64,000 nucleotides of DNA from JAWXUK01 sp044432725 (GTDB taxonomy: Bacteria > Bacillota > Clostridia > Oscillospirales > Oscillospiraceae), in the NCBI GenBank assembly GCA_044432725.1, contig JAWXUL010000006.1:62001-126000 (forward strand), written 5' to 3'. The notes beneath the pieces were generated by a model that searched no databases, was not told the origin of the DNA, and was given only the letters and a program-made list of their open reading frames with translations. A program made the translations under genes and the position numbers. Below, one piece after another: positions 36,830 to 44,834 of this stretch. Positions within the stretch are counted from its first letter, which is position 1; each line of letters opens with the position of its first letter.

Positions 36830-36872
36830 GCACCCCAGGGTGGCTTCTCTTTTGCTACGCAAAATTCACCTC
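36830..36872 (+). repeat. Palindromic element copy 19 (forward, 43 bp)
   Basis: Out of frame in the tape measure gene; removal gives FESATSQVQATMG. Tail CACCTC. Confidence 0.92.
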
Positions 36873-37520
36873 CTCGCAAGTGCAAGCGACCATGGGAATC
36901 ACATCGGATAATATGACCGTACTAAATGGCGAATCCGTCAACACCATGGACGCGCTTTCCAATTTGGCGAAAACCATGGGGAGCGAAACGGCCTATTCTG
37001 CAAGCGAATGTTCGGAAGCCTTGAACTATCTGGCTTTGGCGGGATATGACACCCAACAAATGTGCGACACCCTGCCCACAGTGTTGAACTTGGCGGCGGC
37101 AGGAGGAATTGACCTTGCCAGTGCTTCGGATATGGTGACGGACGCTATGTCTGCACTGGGCATGGAAGTGTCGCAAGCTGATGTGATGGTAGACCAAATG
37201 GCAAAGACCGCTTCTAAAACCAACACTTCCGTAGACCAGTTGGGGGCTGGCATTCTCACAGTGGGTGCCACGGCAAAAACCATGGCAGGTGGCACTGCAG
37301 AACTAAACACGGCTCTGGGGATTTTAGCAAACAATGGTATCAAAGGCTCGGAGGGCGGTACGGCACTGCGAAATGTGATTCTTTCCCTCCAAACACCAAC
37401 AGACCAAGCAAGAGCAACCATGGAGCAATTAGGGGTTGCCGTTTATGATTCCGAGGGTAAAATGCGTGGAATGAATGACATTCTAGGCGATTTGAACACT
37501 TCTATGGACGGCATGACCTC

Positions 37521-37565
37521 AAGGTGAATTTTTGCGAAGCAAAAAGAGAGGACAGCCTGGGCTAC
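37521..37565 (-). repeat. Palindromic element copy 20 (reverse, 45 bp)
   Basis: A multiple of three, but brings TGA in this phase of the tape measure gene; removal gives GMTSAEKSN. Confidence 0.92.
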
Positions 37566-39330
37566 TGCTGAAAAATCCAATATTATTGGTACCATTTTCA
37601 ATAAAACAGACCTCGCCGCCGTGAATTCTCTCCTAGACAACACGGGGGATTCGTGGGATAATTTGCAACTTTCCATCACGGAAAGTGGTGGTGCCGCCGC
37701 ACAAATGGCTGACACGCAACTGGACAATCTCCAAGGGCAACTCACCATCTTGAAATCTGCTCTGGAGGGGCTCGCCATCTCTTTGGGTGAAATTTTACTT
37801 CCCATGGTGAAAAATATGGCAACTTCCATTCAAGGTTTCGTGGATTGGCTCAATTCTATGGAGGTCACAACCCAAAGAGTGATTGTTGGGGTGGGATTGT
37901 TCGTGGCGGCACTGGGACCTGTGCTGATTATTGTGGGGAATATCATCTCGGCAATCGGCTCAATTATGACGGTACTCCCTGCCTTAGGTACAGCCATTAC
38001 CGCCGTGAAAACTGCCTTTGCAGCACTGAACCTGACCATGCTCGCAAACCCCATCGGCTTAATTATCGCAGCGATTTCTGCTTTGGTGGCCGCCTTTTTG
38101 TATCTCTGGAATACCAATGAGGACTTTCGTCAATTCTGGATTTCTCTCTGGGAGAACATCAAAGCCGTGGCGATTGCAGTTTGGGAAGCACTTGGGGTAT
38201 TTTTTCAGGCGACTTGGGAGGGGATTTGCTCCGTTGGTAGCACCATTTTCACAGGACTGAAAGACACACTCTCTGCCATCTGGGAACTAATAAAAATTAT
38301 CTTTGAAACGGCGCTGACCCTGATTTCGGCACTGATTACCCTCCATTTTGAGGTCTATAAAACCATTATTCAGACAGTTTTCACAGTGATTTCCACCATT
38401 ATCACCACGGCATGGGAGGTCATTAAAACTGTCTTTGAAACGGCACTCACTGTTATTGCTACCATTTTGACCACTCAATTTAATGTGTACAAGACCATTA
38501 TTGAAACGATTCTGGCGCTTATTAAAGCTATTTTCACAGGAAACTGGGACGATATTAAAAATATCATTTCAAATGCCACCGAAAGTATCAAAAGTACCAT
38601 TTCTACTGGATGGGAAACCATTAAATCTGTGTTCTCTACGGCACTTTCTACCATTTCTTCTGGACTTACCTCAGCTTTTTCTGGAATGCTGTCGGGTGTG
38701 ACTTCTGGGATTTTTAACATCACATCAGCAATCTCCAATGGACTGGACACTGGGGTAAATTACATCAAAAATCTAATCATACAAGCCCCAACGTGGGGAA
38801 AAGACCTGATTTCTGGCATGGTCAACGGCATAAAGGACAGCATTGGAGCCGTAACCTCTGCTGTGAAAGATGTGGCTGACACAATCTGGGAGTATCTACA
38901 TTTTTCTGTGCCAGAAGTGGGACCCCTGACAGACTACGAAACGTGGATGCCTGATTTTATGGAAGGTCTGGCAAAGGGAATCAATGGGAGCAAATCTCTT
39001 GTGACAAATGCAGTGGACGGACTAGCCACAGATATGGTGCTGAACCCAAAGGCAAAAGACACAGATTTTGGAGGAACCACCGATGGGGGAAGTTCCTCTA
39101 TCTTGGATATGTCGGCGCTGACTTCGGCAATCACCACAGCAATGGAAAAAATGGGTGGTGACACTGTGATTCCTGTGTATTTGGGAGGAACTTTGATTGA
39201 TGAAGTGGTGATAAATGCCACGCATATGCATACGACGGATTTTAAGGCGAAACTCTGCCACGATACCCCCAAGAAAGGTCTGTGGAATGTGTCTTTTCAT
39301 TTGAAAGAATATTAGGGGAGGTGATGTTTT

Positions 39331-39845
39331 ATGTACCCAGCACCCCAGGGTGGCTTCTCTCGCCTTCTTTCAGAGGACTTTTTAAGAGAAATCCAAGAAA
39401 ACAATCGTCAATACTACTGGACAGGGAGCATGAAAACCACTCAAAACATGGTGTATGAGTTCACAAGCGAGCAAATCATCAAGGGAAGTGGCTACATCAC
39501 ACGGCAATGCTCTGGCTCTTCGGAAATAGAAATAGGGACCGTGTATGCTTCGGAATTGGGGATCACTTTGCTCCTTGATGTTGACCGATACACTCTGGAT
39601 AATGCTGAAATCAAGATGTTTTTCCATCTCGTTCTTGCCGATGGCTCGGAAGAGATAGTTCCCATGGGTATTTTTGAAGTCAGTGAAGCCAATAGGCATA
39701 TTAAAACCTTAGAATTAAAGGCTTATGACTATATGCTCCGATTTGACGAAACTTTGACAGTTACTTCCTCCACTGGCACGGCTTATGACTATTTGAACCT
39801 TGCCTGCACGGAATGTAAGGTGGAAATGAATCAAAGATTAAATAA
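39331..39845 (+). pseudogene. Phage tail protein (distal tail/tail-lysin N-terminal part), truncated by cargo
   Basis: ATG 39331 follows GGGGAGGTGA. After a partial palindromic element (39340-39369, 30 bases, in frame) comes SEDFLREIQENNRQYYWTGS, SGYITRQCSGSSEIEIGTVY and VPMGIFEVSEANRHIKTLEL, as in siphovirus proteins that follow the tape measure. The match stops near 39840 in ECKVEMNQ, where the minus-strand SGNH gene starts. The matching 3' part of a tail gene reappears at 41709. Confidence 0.75.
39340..39369 (+). repeat. Partial palindromic element copy 21 (forward, 30 bp)
   Basis: Stem 1 and linker are present, and the first arm of stem 2 (TCGCC), but the closing arm and CACCTT tail are missing. 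In frame at the start of the tail gene; removal gives MYPSEDFLREI. Confidence 0.8.
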
Positions 39846-39849
39846 TTCT

Positions 39850-41457
39850 TTAAGTATAAGGGTTTATATCTGAAACAGGTAAATTAGTTGCTATAGCAGT
39901 CGGCCAATGAGCCATCACCACTATATCAGGCTTTACTTCTTCGATTTTATCTAGTACATCTTTCTTGTTGAGCTTCTGTCGAATATCAAAAAAATGAAGC
40001 TCTGAGAATTGTGGTGCTAAAAAACTCGCCATGGGCATAGCGAATGAATCTCTCAAAAATAAGAGTTTCTTTTTTTTAGAGCCCAGATTTATTATTTGGG
40101 TATAGCACCCTTCAACCAATGAATATGTTCCATAAGGATTCATATAGTGATAAGCCCAATCTAAATGATGAGGAAACAAAAAAATTTCTTTTGCTCCACC
40201 TCTTTTTTTGAATTTTTTAGTCGGAACAGAGAACGTATATTCATCTTCTGATTTTGGTAATATTAATTCGAAATCATCTAATCCAGCATATAATATCCCG
40301 CACTTTTTCCCCCAAGCACCTAGCATTATATCAGGATAATAACTTATATTATAATTATTCAAATTGAGTTTTTCCCAATCAAAAGAAAAAGAAAAGCGCG
40401 TCGCTAATTCTTCACATAGACGTTTTACTGCGTAAAAAGCAGTTCTTGTGGTCCAATGATTGTCTGTTCTGTAAAAGCTATCTTGAAACACAATTTTCTT
40501 TTCTATCATCACTTTTCTATAATCTAAAGTGGGAACACCTTTTTCTTCTAAACTAGAAACAATTTGATTTGCAGAAAGATTGGAACTGTTCTGTAATCCA
40601 TTGGAAAAAGTTTCATTCAGATGGGAAATTTTGTTAGGTAACTGCATATAGAGGAAGGAAATTTGTTGTTTCTGTAAAAAGTTCGCAAATTTACTGATGT
40701 TCTCCACGACTCTATCAACATTCTTTGGAGCAGAACAGCATTCAGTATATATAAGTTGAGAGCCATATTCACCCAAGCGATGGATACCACAGTAATCATT
40801 TCGATTTAAGTACTCTGTCAAGTGGATATCTTGGATATCCTCATAATCTGAAATCTCAAAAAAATCAATATTACTTTTGTCTTTTTTTAATAAGATGTGG
40901 TTTTTTTCAACCAATAAATTTTCTCCACTTTGATAAGATTTCCGGTAAGATTCTAGTTGTTGAACGATAATTTTTGCTTCAATTGGCATATCTTCTGGTC
41001 TTTTAATTGAAAATGTATCGTTATTTTCTCCTCGCAGCATACCAGTGTATCGTTTTACATTTGCTTGAAATTCAGGTGGAGATTCCGAGAACAATGAAGT
41101 CTCATTATTTACCATATCAAAATATTTTTGGATATTTAAAACTTTTTCTTTTGATAATTTTTTAAGTATTTGTTTTTCTATATCATGCCCATATAACTTC
41201 GAAGTAATCAGTATCTTCGCATCAGGATATTTTGTATAAACTTCCTCAAAAGAACCAACTAAAATTCCCTTGATATATGTTCCTTGTTTTTCTTTTGAGT
41301 TATCACAAATTCCAACAGGAAAAGGTAATTCATTTTTGGTGAAATATTCTAACAGTTTAACACAAATTGCACCACTTCCAAAGAAGAATAACTTCCCCTC
41401 ACACTTACATAGGTTAGTTATATCTTCTTGTAGTTTTTTTGCTACTTCGTATTTCAT
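39850..41457 (-). CDS. AlgX/DHHW-type SGNH-like protein with N-terminal Rossmann-like domain
   Basis: The protein is 535 residues. The first 120 look like a nucleotide-sugar-type Rossmann domain (KLFFFGSGAICVKLLEYFT, ILVGSFEEVYTKYPDAKILI). The second part resembles alginate O-acetyltransferase AlgX and DHHW proteins: YRTDNHWTTRTAFYAVKRL with the D-H-W signature, and KLLFLRDSFAMPMASFLAP with the nucleophile region. Such enzymes acetylate or trim cell-surface polysaccharide; a role in changing the phage receptor is conceivable. A/T-rich, no palindromic elements, inserted inside a phage tail gene. Confidence 0.72.
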   Translation of the reverse strand: MKYEVAKKLQEDITNLCKCEGKLFFFGSGAICVKLLEYFTKNELPFPVGICDNSKEKQGTYIKGILVGSFEEVYTKYPDAKILITSKLYGHDIEKQILKKLSKEKVLNIQKYFDMVNNETSLFSESPPEFQANVKRYTGMLRGENNDTFSIKRPEDMPIEAKIIVQQLESYRKSYQSGENLLVEKNHILLKKDKSNIDFFEISDYEDIQDIHLTEYLNRNDYCGIHRLGEYGSQLIYTECCSAPKNVDRVVENISKFANFLQKQQISFLYMQLPNKISHLNETFSNGLQNSSNLSANQIVSSLEEKGVPTLDYRKVMIEKKIVFQDSFYRTDNHWTTRTAFYAVKRLCEELATRFSFSFDWEKLNLNNYNISYYPDIMLGAWGKKCGILYAGLDDFELILPKSEDEYTFSVPTKKFKKRGGAKEIFLFPHHLDWAYHYMNPYGTYSLVEGCYTQIINLGSKKKKLLFLRDSFAMPMASFLAPQFSELHFFDIRQKLNKKDVLDKIEEVKPDIVVMAHWPTAIATNLPVSDINPYT

Positions 41458-41708
41458 ATATTTTCTCCCGTTTTTTATTTTTCTTCTCCCATTTAAAAAA
41501 AGTATTGCTACAATAAAGGGTTTTCTAAAAATCGTGCTTTTATATCTAAAGACTGAACATTTTAAACGTTTTAGATATTTTTATTGTAACAAAAATAAAG
41601 TAGAACCCTTTTCTAAAATGGAAGTTTTTCTTTGTGTACTTGTTCATTATAATATATATTACAGAAATAAACCTTAAAAAAACTCATCACCACGAAATTT
41701 TTTTTTAC
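41458..41708. other. A/T-rich region at the cargo junction
   Basis: This holds the upstream region of the minus-strand SGNH-like gene and the junction back to phage DNA. No gene is recognised. Confidence 0.4.
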
Positions 41709-42338
41709 AACTTCGATACCACCAATCATTGCTTATATTTGTTTTCAGCAACTTCCAACAAAACTCTCGACGATGGCACGTTTCAGGTGGTTAAAATTGA
41801 ATTCGGAACGTGGAAAGTCACCAGTTACACGGCTACTGATACCACTGGGGTGGTTATTGGGACAAATAGAAGCAACAGACATGCCATTGCCCATTGTGGA
41901 TATCTGTTGGTGCGTGGGAGTGCTAGCCCATATCACTTATACAAACTTGAAATTGGGAATTGGGCAAATGTTGAGCAATTTCATATGAAAGGAATTACAA
42001 CATTAACTGGCTCAGCAAATTTTGTGTTAAATGGGCGAGTCTATTACGAATCCACGACTTCTCAATTTGCTATTGCCAATTTGGTCAGCAATGAAATCAT
42101 GCAAACAGAGCATAACTATAGTTCCACATCAGCTTACGGGGGATATGTGCATTTGCATTATCCTATTATTGGTTTGCCTGCAACCCTGTTACAGGTCTAT
42201 CTGGCTAGTAATGGAGGTGAAACCTCAACTTTTCTCCACCCTGCCCATTACCTTGCAACCATCAATAATTTAGGAGAAACAGTAACGAAAACGGCAGATA
42301 AAACAATGAAAATCACTTATCTCATTGAAGAACAGTGA
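41709..42338 (+). pseudogene. 3' remnant of a phage tail/receptor-binding gene
   Basis: NFDTTNHCLYLF to the stop at 42338 reads as the beta-rich C-terminal part of a phage tail or host-recognition protein (TFQVVKIEFGTWKVTSY, GYVHLHYPIIGLP, ending MKITYLIEEQ). There is no start codon belonging to it; the 5' part was lost at the SGNH cargo insertion. It runs into the lysis module as in intact siphoviruses. Confidence 0.6.
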
Positions 42339-42357
42339 GAAAGGGGGGGATGTAAAA

Positions 42358-42780
42358 ATGAAAACAATGACAGAAGTGGCACATTCTATGTCAGTAGTAC
42401 TAGGAGGATTTATGGGATGGTTTTTGGGAGGGTATGATGGTTTCCTTCACGCACTTTTACTCTTTGTGGTGATTGACTATATTACAGGTGTTATGGTTGC
42501 CATCGTAAAGAAAACGCTGTCCAGTGAGGTAGGGTTTAAGGGTATCTTCCGTAAAATGATGATTTTTGGTATGGTGGGGATTGCTCATGTGGTAGATTCC
42601 CAAATTATCGGCAACGGAAGTGTACTTCGCACAGCTACTATCTTTTTCTACGCATCCAACGAAGGTATCTCTATTTTGGAAAATGCCACACTGTTGGAAT
42701 TGCCAGTTCCTGAAAAATTAAAGGACGTTTTGGCACAACTGAAAGATGAAAAAACACAGGATTCAAAGGAGGACGAATAA
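42358..42780 (+). CDS. Phage holin of the TcdE/toxin secretion-lysis family
   Basis: Holins form membrane holes that release the endolysin. ATG 42358 follows AAAGGGGGGATG, giving 140 residues. Family features are MGWFLGGYDGFLHALLLFVVIDYITGV (written across residues 21-47, two membrane segments), SSEVGFKGIFRKMMIFGMVG and ATIFFYASNEGISILENA; the charged tail KDEKTQDSKEDE is typical. Directly followed by the endolysin gene. Confidence 0.9.
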   Translation: MKTMTEVAHSMSVVLGGFMGWFLGGYDGFLHALLLFVVIDYITGVMVAIVKKTLSSEVGFKGIFRKMMIFGMVGIAHVVDSQIIGNGSVLRTATIFFYASNEGISILENATLLELPVPEKLKDVLAQLKDEKTQDSKEDE

Positions 42781-42781
42781 T

Positions 42782-44065
42782 ATGAGTAAAATTAAAATTT
42801 GTTTAGATGCAGGGCATTCTGGCGCTACTTACAACCAATCTACAGAAATCCCTGCCTACTATGAGAGTGAAATGGCTTGGAAATTGCAAAACCACCTGAA
42901 AACCCAACTAGAACAGCGAGGTTTTGAGGTGATTTTGGCACGAACAAACCAAAGCGATAATCCAGATGTGTACACCTGTGGCACGAAAGCGAAAGGCTGC
43001 GATTGTTTCCTTTCCCTCCACAGCAATGCTTGTGGGACAGAATCCGTGGACTATTCTGTGGTTTATCGTGCTTATGACAATTTGAATGGGGCAAATGAAA
43101 TCGCATTGAAACTTGCCATTACCATCGGTGAATTGATGGGAAATACACAAACAGGGAGAACTTCCACTAGAAAAACGGATTCTGGCACCGAATATTACGG
43201 GGTGATGAGAGGAGCAAGAGCCGTGGATTGTCCTCTATATTTGCTCTTGGAACACAGTTTCCACACCAATAAAAACGCAAGTCTGTGGCTGTTAGACGAT
43301 GGGAATTTGCAGAAACTGGCTGTGTTGGAAGCAGACATTCTTGCCGAATACTATGGAATCTCTGCCACCGACACCACAGTGGACACGGACAATTTCACCC
43401 CTATTATGGGGACGGCAAAGGTTTCATCGAAGCAAATGAAAAGCTATCTGCTCTCCGTCAATGCCTCTGCAATGGAGTATTTGGAACTTGCTGATATTTT
43501 CCTAAAAGAAGGAGAGGTTGAGGGTGTCCGTGGTGATATTGCCTTTGCTCAAGCACTCTTGGAAACAGGCAACTTCAAGTTCGGAGGGGACGTTTCTCCT
43601 GAGCAGAACAATTTCAGCGGTCTGGGGGCAACGGGCAATGGCGTGGCAGGAAACAGCTTTGACACCAAGGAACTGGGAGCGAGGGCACAAATTCAGCACT
43701 TGAAAGCCTATGCCTGCACCGAAGATTTGTACCAAGTCTGTGTGGATACCCGTTTCAAATATGTGGAACGTGGTGTTGCTCCTTTTGTGGAGTGGCTTGG
43801 GATTCAGGAGAATCCAGAGGGGAAAGGATGGGCAAGTGGTGCTGACTATGGCACCAAAATCCTGACCATCATGGAGAAAATGTCTGCCATTGAAGTAAAA
43901 GAGGAAGAGGAAATTCCAGAGTGGCAGAAAGAAGCCGTGGACTGGGCTGTCATGGGCGGTATTATGGCAGGTGACGACAAAGGCAACTATCTGCTCGATA
44001 AGGCTCTCACCCGTGGGGAGTTTGTTGTGATGTTGCATGGGTATCATAAAAAATACCAATCTTAA
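42782..44065 (+). CDS. Phage endolysin: N-acetylmuramoyl-L-alanine amidase with glucosaminidase and SLH-like domain
   Basis: The start at 42782 (MSKIKICLDAGHSG) gives 427 residues behind AAAGGAGG. Amidase_3 domain: DAGHSG, VILARTNQSDNP, SLHSNACG, LLEHSFHTN (zinc ligands His and Glu). A glucosaminidase-like domain follows at about 220-350 (AFAQALLETGNFKFG, NNFSGLGATGNG). The last 45 residues, PEWQKEAVDWAVMGGIMAG with LTRGEFVVMLHGYHKKY, look like one SLH-type wall-binding unit. Two cutting activities plus a wall anchor; intact. Confidence 0.9.
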   Translation: MSKIKICLDAGHSGATYNQSTEIPAYYESEMAWKLQNHLKTQLEQRGFEVILARTNQSDNPDVYTCGTKAKGCDCFLSLHSNACGTESVDYSVVYRAYDNLNGANEIALKLAITIGELMGNTQTGRTSTRKTDSGTEYYGVMRGARAVDCPLYLLLEHSFHTNKNASLWLLDDGNLQKLAVLEADILAEYYGISATDTTVDTDNFTPIMGTAKVSSKQMKSYLLSVNASAMEYLELADIFLKEGEVEGVRGDIAFAQALLETGNFKFGGDVSPEQNNFSGLGATGNGVAGNSFDTKELGARAQIQHLKAYACTEDLYQVCVDTRFKYVERGVAPFVEWLGIQENPEGKGWASGADYGTKILTIMEKMSAIEVKEEEEIPEWQKEAVDWAVMGGIMAGDDKGNYLLDKALTRGEFVVMLHGYHKKYQS

Positions 44066-44086
44066 TAAATAGCGAGAGGAAATCAA

Positions 44087-44132
44087 CGCCCACAGAGTGT
44101 AAAAACTTTGTGGGTGTTATTTTTTTATTTTT
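44087..44132 (+). terminator. Terminator after the lysis genes
   Basis: AACGCCCACA and TGTGGGTGTT with inner AGTGT/ACT pairing are followed by a run of T. Confidence 0.85.
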
Positions 44133-44133
44133 T

Positions 44134-44176
44134 CTGGACAAAACACTAGTTCATCTCCATTTAAGAATAGGGGTAA
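44134..44176 (+). promoter_or_regulatory. Repeated phage regulatory motif, copy 4
   Basis: TGGACA, 20 bases, then TTAAGAATAGGGGTAA, with CTCC/GGGG flanks. It is the same motif as at 10341 and 10433, here 30 bases before the 44206 gene, so both ends of the prophage share a control site. Confidence 0.55.
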
Positions 44177-44205
44177 AAAGCACCCTATTCTGAGGAGGTA
44201 ATATT

Positions 44206-44628
44206 ATGACAGATTTTGAAAAGAAAGAAGTCCAGAGATTGAGGGCTGAGGGGCTTGGTTACACGAAAGTGGCTCAAACGTTAAACATATCAGAAAACAC
44301 AGTAAAATCCTACTGTAGACGAAATAATCTGGGTATTTCTGAAAAGATAGAGGAAGAATTCGCTGTTGACATTGCCAATTGCAAATTTTGTGGCAAAGAA
44401 CTCCATCAACACGAAAAGCAAAAGAAACGGAAATTCTGCAATGAAAGTTGTCGCACAAAGTATTGGACAAAAAATCAGGAGAAAATCAATAGGAAGTCAG
44501 CTGTCACTGAAAAATGCTTTGTTTGTGGGATTGATTTCACTGACTATGTAAAAAACAAACGGAAATATTGTAGTCGAAAATGCTATCAAGTGGCACGATA
44601 TAAAGGGGGTGCGTCAGATGAGTCCTGA
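44206..44628 (+). CDS. HTH and zinc-finger phage protein next to the recombinase
   Basis: The protein is 140 residues. The N-terminus is a resolvase/LuxR-like HTH (RAEGLGYTKVAQTLNISENT, VKSYCRRNN). Two Cys4-like zinc knuckles follow: CKFCGKELHQ with KFCNESCRTKYW, and CFVCGIDF with KYCSRKCYQVARY. This type of small protein sits just before large serine recombinase genes in Clostridia phages and may regulate or assist them. It overlaps the next start. Confidence 0.72.
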   Translation: MTDFEKKEVQRLRAEGLGYTKVAQTLNISENTVKSYCRRNNLGISEKIEEEFAVDIANCKFCGKELHQHEKQKKRKFCNESCRTKYWTKNQEKINRKSAVTEKCFVCGIDFTDYVKNKRKYCSRKCYQVARYKGGASDES

Positions 44629-44788
44629 GAATTTACAAAACGAATTGATGTATCAATCCACTATGGCACTGGCTCGAAAAATGCTGACTAATGCTTTAAT
44701 CACAAGGGAAGAGTATGGTGTGATTGATACAACATTTTTAAAGAAATACAATCCGATTTTGGGTAGTTTATGTACAAAAACTACTTGA
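44618..44788 (+). CDS. SHOCT-like small protein (possible recombination accessory factor)
   Basis: MSPENLQNELMYQSTMALAR, then KMLTNALITREEYGVIDTTF, 56 residues. The central LITREEY matches the short SHOCT-type helix pair common in small mobile-element proteins. It overlaps the previous gene by 11 bases and lies 46 bases before the recombinase, the place where directionality factors are sometimes found; this role is a guess. Confidence 0.6.
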   Translation: MSPENLQNELMYQSTMALARKMLTNALITREEYGVIDTTFLKKYNPILGSLCTKTT

Positions 44789-44813
44789 TTTATTTCCAAT
44801 TTAGAGGCAATAT
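44785..44813 (+). promoter_or_regulatory. Promoter of the serine recombinase gene
   Basis: TTGATT (44785-44790) and CAATAT (44808-44813) are 17 bases apart, upstream of GGGAGGAGG and ATG 44835. Confidence 0.6.
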
Positions 44814-44834
44814 GGTAATGGGAGGAGGGACGTT

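Larger units (their letters stand above)
36567..39315 (+). pseudogene. Tail tape measure protein, 5' end lost, split by two palindromic elements
   Basis: The tape measure sets tail length. Three frames together give the typical order: coiled start YDALQREIVARSQSLESLTR, then GVGAVATAANFESA, element (36830-36872, 43 bases), TSQVQATMGITSDNMTVLNG and YLALAGYDTQQMCDTLPTVL, element (37521-37565, with a TGA in this phase), SAEKSNIIGTIFNKTDLAAV, hydrophobic membrane-like region near 37870-38110, amphipathic repeats to 38700, and a globular tail. Removing both elements restores FESATSQVQA and GMTSAEKSN. The N-terminus is missing with the upstream tail genes. About 890 residues remain. Confidence 0.88.

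Noticed and set aside
14773..37565. Elements as self-splicing introns (group I or II) or inteins
   Set aside because: At 39-50 bases they are far too small for a ribozyme core, occur in both orientations, and several contain stops or shift the frame so they cannot be protein-spliced.
14773..39369. Palindromic elements as a CRISPR array
   Set aside because: Copies are dispersed over 24 kb in both orientations and inside genes, spacing is irregular, and there are no unique spacers of constant size or cas genes.
44785..44820. Fifth copy of the TTGCTA/TAATAT promoter family
   Set aside because: Hexamers are TTGATT and CAATAT, and the GGTAATAT context is shifted; treated as an ordinary promoter.
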